A DNA stretch of 64,000 nucleotides from Streptomyces sp. NBC_01689 (GTDB lineage Bacteria; Actinomycetota; Actinomycetes; Streptomycetales; Streptomycetaceae), in NCBI RefSeq assembly GCF_036250675.1, contig NZ_CP109592.1, positions 372,001 to 436,000 of the forward strand, written 5' to 3'. The notes beneath the pieces are model-generated. The model saw only the letters and a program-made list of their open reading frames with translations, did no database searches and was not told where the DNA came from. The position numbers and the translations under genes are program-made. The stretch's first letter is position 1; each line of letters starts with the position of its first letter. Positions 32,776 to 40,303 of the stretch are shown piece by piece.

Positions 32776-33001
32776 CGCGCCGACGTCGCAGCCGCCCCCT
32801 CAAGCCCGGCACGTACGCCCGGTCCACACGTCCAAGTCCCGGGACTGCCACAGCCGGCCCTTGAAAACCCTCGAAAGGGAACCGGGTATCGCCCGATAAG
32901 TCAGGCCGCACACGCCAGATCGGCGGCCTGTCCACCGTTCCCACAGCGGACCCCATGCACGGCTGCTGCGCAGGTCTGGCCCCCGCGCGCCGTCGGGCAG
33001 G

Positions 33002-33340
33002 TCAGCCGGCTGCTGCGAGCGGGCCGCCTGGCAGGAAGTCCTCCCAGCGCCCGGCCGGGAAGAGTTCCCGTGCCAGCTCCAGCAGACGTCGTGGCTGCCG
33101 CTCCAGCCCGACGACCGCCAGGATCCGGCCCGCGTCCTGGCAGGCTTGCCGCTGATCGGCCAGGAGGTGCAGGCCCGCGACATCTATGAACTGCGCCTGC
33201 CGCAGGTCCCAGGTCACTCCGGTGACGGACGCCGGGAGATCCTCGGTCCGCGCGAGCAACTCGGTCAGAGTGTCGAAATCGATCTCACCGCGGGGGGTGA
33301 AGACCGCGGCAGTGCGGTCGCCTGTGACGGAAAAGAGCAT
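33002..33340 (-). CDS. STAS domain anti-sigma factor antagonist (copy 2)
   Basis: This 112-residue STAS protein is a clear paralogue of the one at 2609-2947. It has AVFTPRGEIDFDTL, VTWDLRQAQFIDVAGLHLL, ILAVVGLERQPRRLLELARE and the shared ending FLPGGPLAA. As in copy 1, the usual phospho-acceptor Ser is replaced in D-V-A-G. The ATG at 33340 is preferred; a GTG at 33349 is in frame. The GGGGG ribosome binding site lies inside a small hairpin (33348-33363), which could hold translation low. A sigma-gene relic follows. Confidence 0.8.
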   Translation of the reverse strand: MLFSVTGDRTAAVFTPRGEIDFDTLTELLARTEDLPASVTGVTWDLRQAQFIDVAGLHLLADQRQACQDAGRILAVVGLERQPRRLLELARELFPAGRWEDFLPGGPLAAAG

Positions 33341-33363
33341 GAAGGACACCCCCTTCAGGGGGT

Positions 33364-33947
33364 CGTGAGCCCAAAGACGCCAGAGCGCGGCAAGAACGGC
33401 CCGGCAGCGATGGCGGGACCGGATGCCCGTGAAGGGGGCGATCCCCGGAACCCGTCAACCAGCCCCCGCGACTGCCAAGGGAGTAGCGGGACACCGATCA
33501 ATCTCTTGTTCCCTCATCGTGGCACGGCGTTCAGTCCCGGGAACAGTGCTCGCGCGCGCGTCACCACAACAGGTGACCGGCTTCGCCAGCACGTTCGCCT
33601 GCTGCCCTGGTCCGCTCGGACGCCGGGGCGACCGTGTGGAGGAGGTCAGAGCGGGCGTCGGTGCTGGCGAGGCCGATGCCCACCACGCCCATGCCTCTAC
33701 CTGACTTGCCGCCGGGCTGTCTGGAAGAATGAGATGGGACGGTTTCTGAGCCCTGCTCCGTAGCAACGCAGGCCGCGTGTCACCCGCCACGGCCCCGAAC
33801 TGGCACCGTCGTACCCGGACGTCGCCGCCGCCGTATGTGTCCCTGCCGGACGCGACCACGCTGCCGGCGAGCTGGTCGTAGGGAATGCCGAGGTGTTTTC
33901 CGGGCAGACGGAAGCAGTCACAACGCTTCGGCAGTCAGGCGGCACTG
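33364..33947. other. gene-free stretch
   Basis: No supportable gene was seen between the STAS gene and the divergent ATP-binding protein gene. Open frames here are short, without ribosome binding sites, and have no recognisable motifs. No SigB-type promoter match was found upstream of the STAS start, in contrast to copy 1. Confidence 0.4.
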
Positions 33948-34424
33948 ATGAATCTGGTAAGGCACCACCACGGTCAACACCGTCAGCCGGGCCCTTCGGC
34001 AGCCGTGTCCGCTGTCGTGGACGGAGCTGCGCAGATCGGCGAAAGCCGGGACGCGGCCCGGCGTTTCCTGGAGTCGTTGCAGGCCGTGCACGGTTTTCCG
34101 GTTTCTCGCCGGGCAATGGGAGCCGTTGAGTTGGTGGTGTCGGAACTGGTGACCAACGCGCACAAATACGCGCCCGGTCCCTGCCTGCTGACCCTGGAGG
34201 TAAGTGAAGGAGCTGTCGCGGTGACAGTGTGGGACAGCGGCACCGCGCTGCCTCTCATTCTGCCGCCGGACCCTGGACGTGTCGGGCAGCACGGCCTGGA
34301 GATCGTCATGGCCGTGTGCCGCAGCTTCGAGATGCACCGCGAGCCTGTCGGCAAACGCATCCGCGCAGCAGTCGTCCTGGCCGACGACCCCGGCGGCGAC
34401 CTGGCCGGCCACCAGCCCATGTGA
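33948..34424 (+). CDS. ATP-binding anti-sigma factor-type protein (RsbW-like HATPase)
   Basis: This 158-residue protein has the HATPase_c_2 fold of anti-sigma kinases. The N-box is AVELVVSELVTNAHKYAPG, and GRVGQHGLEIVMAVCRSFEM is the ATP-lid region. VTVWDSGTALPLIL is the D-x-G motif in modified form. The N-terminal 45 residues are His/Gln-rich and non-conserved. The ATG at 33948 has only a weak AGGCGG site upstream; a start 21 codons earlier is possible. It is divergent from the STAS gene of copy 2 and could be its partner. Confidence 0.8.
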   Translation: MNLVRHHHGQHRQPGPSAAVSAVVDGAAQIGESRDAARRFLESLQAVHGFPVSRRAMGAVELVVSELVTNAHKYAPGPCLLTLEVSEGAVAVTVWDSGTALPLILPPDPGRVGQHGLEIVMAVCRSFEMHREPVGKRIRAAVVLADDPGGDLAGHQPM

Positions 34425-34546
34425 CCACACGCCCGGCCGTTCACCGCGGGACATTCTCCTGCCGGGGCCATCCGCTGTGAGGTGGCACAGCTGCCTGCCA
34501 CCCACGTCCACGGCGCCTGCCAATTCATCCGCCGTACCCGGGTATT

Positions 34547-34936
34547 TCACAGTCCGGGGAGGGCCAGGCACAGCCAGCCCACTGGATGTCCTACCGGCCA
34601 GGCCGTTCTCGCGAACACGTTCGACACCGTGTGCCCATCGCCGCGGACCAGCGTCCCGGCCCTCCGCATCCTGATCGCCGAGCCCACCAGGCCGCGCGAG
34701 ATCAGCGTCCGTAGCGGCGAACGCAGGAACTCGAGGCTGATCAGGTCCGCTCCCTCGCCCACCGCCGGGCCGAGGGGCATTCGCTCCCGGTAGTACCCCC
34801 TGGCCCGGCGGCGGAGGACTCGTCTCCCGTAGAAGACCGATACGCCCGTGGAAAACGGTTCATATGGTCCGCTCGGGGCACTCGGTTCTCGCAGGAAGTC
34901 AGCCACACACGGAAAGTCGTCGCGCCTCATGACCAT
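34547..34936 (-). CDS. hypothetical protein, start overlaps the DUF2267 gene
   Basis: This 129-residue frame begins at an ATG with GGGGAG 6 bases upstream, a strong ribosome binding site. It encodes RRDDFPCVADFLREP, FSTGVSVFYGRRVLRRRARG and SLEFLRSPLRTLISRGLVGS. No family is recognised. The first 8 bases overlap the DUF2267 gene start on the opposite strand, so the two genes are divergent with overlapping 5' ends. Third positions are GC-rich in the second half but less so in the first. It may be a real small gene or a chance frame. Confidence 0.4.
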   Translation of the reverse strand: MVMRRDDFPCVADFLREPSAPSGPYEPFSTGVSVFYGRRVLRRRARGYYRERMPLGPAVGEGADLISLEFLRSPLRTLISRGLVGSAIRMRRAGTLVRGDGHTVSNVFARTAWPVGHPVGWLCLALPGL

Positions 34937-35369
34937 TCTTTCTCCCCGTAAGTCCTCTGCCCTGACGGCTGTCCCCACCTTCGACCAGATGCTGGAGAAG
35001 GTGCGCTACGAAGGGGCCTATCCCACCCGGCGGCAGGCAGAAAAAGTCGTGCACAGCGTTCTTGAAGCCCTGGGCCGGCAGCTGACGGGCGACGAACGCG
35101 TGGAGCTCGCCGCCCGCCTCCCCCGCGAAGCAGCCGCTCTCCTCGCCTCCCAGATCCCCGCCACCAGGCCTGTGACCGGCTGGGGCTTCGTGAAAGACCT
35201 CGCCGAACGTACTGGCGGTAGACCGGCCGCGACCCGCTGGGACACCGGAGTCGCCCTCGGCGTCGTCGCCCGCATCGCCGGAGACGATCTGGTTACCCGG
35301 ATCGTCCGACAGCTGCCCGACGGCTACGCCCTGCTGTTCGGACGGGCGCAGCTCCTACGAGCTGCCTGA
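34929..35369 (+). CDS. DUF2267 family protein
   Basis: This 146-residue protein has the DUF2267 pattern: TFDQMLEKVRYEGAYPTRRQ, AEKVVHSVLEALGRQLTGDE and ELAARLPREAAALLASQIPA. DUF2267 proteins are small helical proteins of unknown role in actinobacteria, often near stress genes. The ATG at 34929 has only a weak GGAAAG site. It lies 500 bases after the ATP-binding protein gene on the same strand. Confidence 0.8.
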   Translation: MTILSPRKSSALTAVPTFDQMLEKVRYEGAYPTRRQAEKVVHSVLEALGRQLTGDERVELAARLPREAAALLASQIPATRPVTGWGFVKDLAERTGGRPAATRWDTGVALGVVARIAGDDLVTRIVRQLPDGYALLFGRAQLLRAA

Positions 35370-35621
35370 CCGGTCGGCCAGGCACCAGCACCGTCACCGT
35401 CACCGGACACGTCAGCGCACATCGAACTTCCGTTGCCCGCCTCCCCTGCCTAGCGGGGCGGGCACCATGCACTTGTCCGCCACTGAGCCTGCCCCCGGGT
35501 TCCACTCCTCATCGGTGTGCGCCGCCCAATTCCTGACGGGCGAGGGTGCAACAGTCCGCACCGGGGGCAGCGAGTCCGTTCAGCACCTGGCGAGCGCATC
35601 GCGGGTGCGGGCAGAGCAGCA

Positions 35622-35655
35622 CTGATCCCGGCCACCTCCGGGCGGCCGGGATCAG
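35622..35655 (-). terminator. hairpin terminator after CsbD
   Basis: A 12-base perfect inverted repeat (CTGATCCCGGCC / GGCCGGGATCAG) with a 10-base loop lies 20 bases past the stop of the minus-strand CsbD gene. On the minus strand it is not followed by a clear T-tract. Confidence 0.7.
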
Positions 35656-35674
35656 AAATGCGAAATGCTGTGGC

Positions 35675-35857
35675 CTACTTGGGCTTGATGGCGTCCTTGG
35701 CCTTCTCCTTGGCCGCGCGCAGGTCACCCTTGGACTCCTCCGCCTTCCCCTTGGCCTTCAGGGACTCGTTGCCGACCGCACCGCCGGCCACTTTCTTGAT
35801 CTTGCCCTTGGCCTGCTCGCTCTTGGCCTGAGCCTTCTCGTCCGCAGCCACAACCAC
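35675..35857 (-). CDS. CsbD family stress protein
   Basis: This 60-residue protein is a CsbD-family member: KSEQAKGKIKKVAGGAVGNE then SLKAKGKAEESKGDLRAAKE. It is a close paralogue of the protein at 28864-29040. The upstream minus-strand DNA has GTTT-N14-GGGCTAC, near but not equal to the SigB-type consensus. AGGTGA lies about 11 bases before the ATG. The stress role is recalled for the family, not shown. Confidence 0.85.
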   Translation of the reverse strand: MVVAADEKAQAKSEQAKGKIKKVAGGAVGNESLKAKGKAEESKGDLRAAKEKAKDAIKPK

Positions 35858-36036
35858 TCACCTCTACCTCGCTCGGAACCCAAGTACGCCCTCCGTGTAG
35901 CCCCAGGAGCCCACTTCAAACCGAAATAGCTCGGCGCAGATTTCCCGCGACCGCGGGCCGTTATAAAAAATACATAAGATCGACAGGAGTGAAAGATCAA
36001 CCTGTAGGGCACACGACGGTCCGGAGGTTGATAAAT

Positions 36037-36207
36037 ATGGTTCCCATTCTGCTCGTTCTTCTGCTCGCCCTGCTCCTCTTCGGTGCCGGTTTCGCACTCA
36101 AGGCGCTGTGGTGGATCGCCGTCGTCGTTCTGATCGTGTGGGTTCTCGGGTTCGTGATCCGCCCGACAGCGAGCGGGGGCAAGCGTGGCCGCTGGTATCG
36201 CTGGTAA
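36037..36207 (+). CDS. small hydrophobic protein
   Basis: This 56-residue protein has two membrane segments (VPILLVLLLALLLFGAGFAL and ALWWIAVVVLIVWVLGFVIR) and ends in the basic, aromatic tail GGKRGRWYRW. It resembles DUF6131 and related small hydrophobic proteins of actinobacteria. GGAGG lies about 10 bases before the ATG. Hydrophobic mini-proteins of this type are often stress induced; no function is established. Confidence 0.75.
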   Translation: MVPILLVLLLALLLFGAGFALKALWWIAVVVLIVWVLGFVIRPTASGGKRGRWYRW

Positions 36208-36234
36208 GCGGCTCTGACCATAGCGTTCACAGGA

Positions 36235-36279
36235 GTGGGCTGCGGGGCCCGGGCTCGAAGCCCGGGCCCCGCAGCCCAC
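36235..36279 (+). terminator. 21-bp perfect hairpin after the small hydrophobic gene
   Basis: The two arms (36235-36255 and 36259-36279) pair over 21 bases around a 3-base loop, giving a very stable GC-rich hairpin 27 bases past the stop codon. The second arm is the start of a 30-base direct repeat. Confidence 0.8.
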
Positions 36280-36318
36280 CCACCCCTCAGCCCGGGCCCC
36301 GCAGCCCACCCACCCCTC
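36259..36318. repeat. 30-bp direct repeat duplicating one hairpin arm
   Basis: Two exact copies (36259-36288 and 36289-36318) share the unit AGCCCGGGCCCCGCAGCCCA plus CCCACCCCTC. Each copy contains the right arm of the hairpin at 36235-36279, so the left arm can pair with either copy. The array lies between genes and was probably made by local duplication. Confidence 0.85.
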
Positions 36319-36598
36319 ATTGCATGCCTCCCCGCTACCGCGATGCGAGTCCTCATCTTCCTCGTCCGGGGTTCCGGGGTAGTGGAGGGACAAGGCCGGA
36401 GGCGGCGATGACGCCTAGAGCCAAGGCCTCCAGCACGCCGCCTCCGGCCATTCCATCCTCTTCGCAACGCAAATGAATGGGATCCGGATTCCGGGGCACC
36501 CGATTTCCTGAGGGCAAGTCATCAACTGCGATGGCGCCCATGAAAAGCTCCGCAGTCCGACTGCGGGAAAATGAATATCGATGAAGGAGCCGTTCTAC

Positions 36599-36952
36599 AT
36601 GAGTGACCACATCTGGGGCTACAAGCCGACCACCGGCCACGCCACCGGCACCGATCTGACCGGCTACAAGGTCGAGGCCACCGACGGCAGCATCGGCAAG
36701 GTCGACAAGCACTCCGACGAGGTCCACTCCTCCTACCTCGTGGTCGACACCGGTGTGTGGATCTTCGGCAAGCACGTCCTGCTGCCGGCCGGCACCGTGA
36801 CCACGATCGACCAGGCCGAGAAGAAGATCTACGTCGCTCTCACCAAGGACCAGATCAAGGACTCCCCCGAGTTCGACAAGGACAAGCACATCGGCGACGC
36901 CGGCTACCACGAGCAGGTCGGCGGCTACTACCAGACCCACCGGGGCATCTGA
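36599..36952 (+). CDS. PRC-barrel domain protein
   Basis: This 117-residue protein has the PRC-barrel pattern of small actinobacterial proteins: GTDLTGYKVEATDGSIGKVD, YLVVDTGVWIFGKHVLLPAG and AEKKIYVALTKDQIKDSPEF. It ends in a Tyr/Gly/His-rich tail, GDAGYHEQVGGYYQTHRGI. AAGGAG lies 9 bases before the ATG at 36599. Just upstream, 36550-36566 forms a small hairpin (CCGCAGT / ACTGCGG) and an AT-rich stretch. PRC-barrel proteins of this type are often stress related. It precedes the sigma factor gene, with a terminator between. Confidence 0.85.
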   Translation: MSDHIWGYKPTTGHATGTDLTGYKVEATDGSIGKVDKHSDEVHSSYLVVDTGVWIFGKHVLLPAGTVTTIDQAEKKIYVALTKDQIKDSPEFDKDKHIGDAGYHEQVGGYYQTHRGI

Positions 36953-36960
36953 CCCACGCC

Positions 36961-37013
36961 ACGACGCAGAAGGGGTCCGCCGGAGCATGTCCGGTGGACC
37001 CCTTCTGCGTCGT
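36961..37013 (+). terminator. 24-bp hairpin terminator after the PRC-barrel gene
   Basis: Arms at 36961-36984 and 36990-37013 pair over 24 bases with one G-T pair and a 5-base loop (GCATG). It begins 8 bases after the PRC-barrel stop and should separate that gene from the sigma factor gene. Confidence 0.85.
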
Positions 37014-37071
37014 CCGGACCAGGCTCGGGCCGCACGACCAGCGTGCGCCGTGCCTCCTCTAGAATCACCTG

Positions 37072-37096
37072 GCATGCACTCTTTGCACCTGGGTAC
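37072..37096 (+). promoter_or_regulatory. SigB-type promoter match before the sigma gene
   Basis: The plus strand reads GCAT, 15 bases, GGGTAC, a full match to the recalled GNNT-N14-16-GGGTAC/T consensus. It lies 64 bases before the sigma factor start at 37160. If used by the encoded sigma factor, it would give autoregulation, as is common for this family. Confidence 0.6.
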
Positions 37097-37159
37097 GCCG
37101 TCCCCTGTCGGCGTCCAAGGGGCGAATGGCTGAAGGCTGGATCACAGGAGGGGCCTGGC

Positions 37160-37999
37160 ATGACAGTGACCGAGACGACGGAGGCGCGACCTACGGCGCT
37201 GCCGGAGATCGCCGACCCGTCACGCGTCGCCCCCAGGGACGCCCGTCAGCTTTCCCGGCTGTTCTTCGACCAGCTCGGCGTCCTGGAAGAGGGCACGCCC
37301 GAGTACCAGTACGCGCGCAACACGCTCATCGAGATGAACGTCTCCCTCGTCCGCTTCGCGGCCGCGCGCTTCCGCAGCCGCGACCAGGACGAGATGGAGG
37401 ACATCGTCCAGGTCGGCACGATCGGCCTCATCAAGGCCATCGACCGGTTCGAGCTGACCCGCGAGGTCGAGTTCACCTCCTTCGCCGTGCCCTACATCGT
37501 CGGTGAGATCAAGCGCTTCTTCCGCGACACCAGTTGGGCCGTCCACGTGCCCCGGCGTCTGCAGGAGGCCCGCATCCAGCTCGCGAAGGCCACCGAGGAA
37601 CTGAGCAGCCGGCTCGGCCGTACCCCCACCGTCAAGGAACTCGCCCAGCTGATGTGCCTGAGCGAGGAGGAGGTCGACGAGGCCCGCCTCGCCTCGAACG
37701 GCTACGCCTCGTCGTCCCTCGACGCCGCGATCCACTCCGGTGAGGACGGCGAAGCCGCGCTGGCCGACTTCATCGGCGCCGACGACGGCGCCCTCGAACT
37801 CGTCGAGGACTTCAACGCCCTGGCCCCCCTGATCGCCGGACTCGACGACCGTGAACGGCGCATCATCCACATGCGGTTCGTCGAGGAGCGCACCCAGGCC
37901 CAGATCGGCGAAGACCTCGGCGTCTCCCAGATGCATGTCTCCCGTCTGCTCAACCGCACCCTCGGAAAGCTCCGCGCGGGCATGCTCACCACCCGCTGA
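37160..37999 (+). CDS. SigB/SigF/SigG-family RNA polymerase sigma factor
   Basis: This 279-residue protein is a group 3 sigma factor of the SigB/SigF type, which directs RNA polymerase to stress or development promoters and is held by ATP-dependent anti-sigma factors. Region 2 is visible in EMNVSLVRFAAARFRSRDQD, EDIVQVGTIGLIKAIDRFEL and TSFAVPYIVGEIKRFFRDTS. Region 3 has GRTPTVKELAQLMCLSEEEV, and region 4 has MRFVEERTQAQIGEDLGVSQ and MHVSRLLNRTLGKLR. GGAGG lies about 8 bases before the ATG. It has a GGGTAC promoter upstream and a STAS gene nearby. Which of the many Streptomyces paralogues it is cannot be told. Confidence 0.9.
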   Translation: MTVTETTEARPTALPEIADPSRVAPRDARQLSRLFFDQLGVLEEGTPEYQYARNTLIEMNVSLVRFAAARFRSRDQDEMEDIVQVGTIGLIKAIDRFELTREVEFTSFAVPYIVGEIKRFFRDTSWAVHVPRRLQEARIQLAKATEELSSRLGRTPTVKELAQLMCLSEEEVDEARLASNGYASSSLDAAIHSGEDGEAALADFIGADDGALELVEDFNALAPLIAGLDDRERRIIHMRFVEERTQAQIGEDLGVSQMHVSRLLNRTLGKLRAGMLTTR

Positions 38000-38685
38000 G
38001 GACGGGCGGCGGCGACACCCCGGACCGCACTGCCCAATCCCTCGGTGACGGGTGTGGCGGGTGCCGAGAGGAGACTCGCCCTCAGCTCCGGCTGCGACAG
38101 CCATGCCTGCTGCGTGACGTCAGCGGGCCCTGCCGCGTCAACACGAGTGACGCGTGCGTTTTCGCCCCTCCGAAGGCGCCGCTCGGGGCCCTGGATGCCA
38201 CGCCCGGCCTTCCAGGGCCCACACCAACTCCCCAGCCCTCTGCAGGAGCCTTGGTCGGGCGTACCTCCCCGGCGCGTACTGCCGCATCCGCCCGCTCGAT
38301 CGCGTAGATGACGAGCCGGCCGGCTGCCACGCCATCCACGAACCTGACAGCCTGCGCTGGGAAAGAGACGTGCTCCGCACTGCCGCACGGGACGATTACA
38401 CCCGACTCCTGCGCAGGACAGGGTGGTCTACCCGGATGCCGGCACCACCTTGTGGAAGCGACCTGGAGTGAGCTGGACGCTGCCCGAACCGATGCTCACC
38501 ACCCCCGTACCGAGACCTGACCTGACTCCGGGGTGGGCGGGCGAACCGAAACCGGTGTGGGCTATGGAGATGCCACACCAGAGCCACACGACGCCCGCCG
38601 AGGACTCTCCACACCGTCGGCGCCGGCCACTGCGCGGCCGAGCCACCTGCCTGCACCCCCACACATCCCGCCCGCACGGGCGCAC
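38000..38685. other. gene-free stretch
   Basis: No supportable gene was seen between the sigma factor and the third STAS gene. Minus-strand frames near 38100-38340 contain coding-like patches such as GRLVIYAIERADAAVRAGEV, but they have no start signal and match no family I know. Confidence 0.4.
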
Positions 38686-38705
38686 CCGGCCCGCGCGCGG
38701 GCCGG
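38686..38705 (-). terminator. GC palindrome at the end of the third STAS gene
   Basis: The 20-base perfect palindrome CCGGCCCGCGCGCGGGCCGG directly follows the STAS stop codon at 38707 and could act as a terminator. Confidence 0.4.
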
Positions 38706-38706
38706 T

Positions 38707-39042
38707 CTAGGAACAGGCGCCCTCTACCGTCGGGAAGACGCTGAAGACCCGGTCGGTACCCGTGAGCTCCAGCACTCGCGCCAGTCTCCGCGACGGGGAG
38801 ACCACGCGCAGCGTGGCGGTCTGGTGGATGCCCAGGAGGAGGTTCAGTGCGGAGGAGTCCGCGAAGCCGATCGCGCCGGCGTCCAGGACAACGACCGGAT
38901 GCGCCGCGCCGGCGTCCTCCAGGGCCCGACGGAACGGAGGAAGGGAAGCGAAGTCGAGATCACCTCTGACAGCGACGACCCAGCAGCCGCCCAACGCGTA
39001 CTGCTCCAGCTGCACTTCAGGACGACCAACGGAACGCGGCAA
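38707..39042 (-). CDS. STAS domain protein (copy 3)
   Basis: This 111-residue protein is a STAS-domain anti-sigma antagonist: GCWVVAVRGDLDFASLPPFR, VVVLDAGAIGFADSSALNLL and RVVSPSRRLARVLELTGTDR. Unlike copies 1 and 2, it has D-S-S at the phospho-acceptor site, so it is probably a switchable antagonist. It ends in VFPTVEGACS. It starts at TTG 39042, supported by AGGAGG 7 bases upstream; a GTG at 39015 is possible. It faces the sigma factor gene 700 bases away. Confidence 0.85.
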   Translation of the reverse strand: MPRSVGRPEVQLEQYALGGCWVVAVRGDLDFASLPPFRRALEDAGAAHPVVVLDAGAIGFADSSALNLLLGIHQTATLRVVSPSRRLARVLELTGTDRVFSVFPTVEGACS

Positions 39043-39406
39043 CCGGAGCCTCCTCGCGCGCAGACTCTCCCCACACGCTCCTCACCGGGAACCAAAAGTC
39101 CCGGACCATCGCAGTATGGCAGCCACGGCATTTCCCCTACAGCCGCGGGACACCGCACACGGGGCCCGGCAGTACCGCGCAAGCAGACTCCCGACTGCAC
39201 AACTCACCAGTAGGCAAACGCCCCCACCGGCCATCGGAAAGGTCTTGGTCATCGCTTCTCACCGGTACGAGGAGTCGGTGGTCCGCTCGGTACTGCGGGA
39301 CCGTCATCACGGCGCGGGAGATTCGGGTTGCGGGCGCTGCGCGGCCATCTGGTGCTTCGATCGGTCAGCCGGCGTGCCGCAAGGGCCTCAGAGCGAGGGG
39401 TAATCG

Positions 39407-39735
39407 GTGGAGCTGCTGATCTCGGCCCACTTTTTGGCCCCGCCGAGACGGCCTTCCTCCGAGCTGATGGCCCGAGCTGATGGCGATGTCCAGCGCGTCG
39501 CTGCCGAGCAGCAACCGGCGCGGGGTGCCTCGGCGTTCACGGTGTCGGGGATCGCGCGGGCCATGCGGTGCGGGTCACCGGGCTCGTTACCGGCATACTC
39601 CGCGAACCGGGCCAGTCACAGGCCCACGGTCTGCTCGTGGTCGGGGGTGAGGGGCCCCGATGGTTCCGCCGCGCCCGCGGCCCAGCCGTTGTTCACCACG
39701 ACGTCGACCGAACCGAACCGCTCCGCTCCACCGCC
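39407..39735 (-). pseudogene. short-chain dehydrogenase relic
   Basis: On the minus strand one frame reads GSVDVVVNNGWAAGAAEPSG, which resembles the DVLVNNAG region of short-chain dehydrogenases. It hits a stop after HEQTVGL. Further on, other frames give MARAIPDTVNAE and LLGSDALDIAIS, which resemble the C-terminal end of large SDR proteins, where LLLGSDAxDMA is common. Both the Rossmann start and the active-site Tyr-Lys segment are missing. At least one large deletion and a frame change are needed. Confidence 0.5.
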
Positions 39736-40303
39736 TCGGGATTCTCCCTCTCCCCGGGCGCTGTCACCTACCGGGTCGGCGAAGCCATGCAGAGCACCGA
39801 CTCCCGGGACCTCGACAAGACCCCCGACATCACCGCCTCCACCACCACAACCCTCGCTGCGAACACCACCCACCGCACCCGACAGTTCAAGGCCACCCCC
39901 TACCCGCCCGCATAGGACCGCACAGCACCAGCCACACGCAGCGGCTGAGGACCAAGGGACGTTCGTGGATGAACGAGGAACAGCCGGCAGAACTGGTGGG
40001 CCACCGACCGCCATCCCCACCGACACAGGGATACCGGCCGGCCGAACACGGCACATCAGCATGAAGAGCGACGAACCTCGACGTCGTGGTCCTGTCGGAC
40101 GTAGGGCAGAAGCGGCACGTCGATCCGGGCCAGCCGGTCGAGAGCGGCGGGAGTCGTCGCGGCCACCCTGAGTGACGTGATCGAGCGCGGCCGTACTGAT
40201 CAGCGTCGACGCCCTGGTGCGCGGTCCGGGCCGGATGGTGATCTCCGTCATGGCAGGAGACATCAGAAGGCCGTGCACTGCCTTGCCGGTGGTCGGTGAG
40301 GTG
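39736..40303. other. gene-free stretch
   Basis: No supportable gene was seen. A plus-strand frame ending at 39915 with the tail TRQFKATPYPPA is GC-biased but lacks a start signal or family match. The region between the SDR relic and the TetR gene seems decayed. Confidence 0.35.

Noticed and set aside
35858..35960. A GTTT-N14-GGGCTAC element before the CsbD gene at 35857.
   Set aside because: The -10 part differs from GGGTAC by an inserted base, so I did not list it as a promoter.
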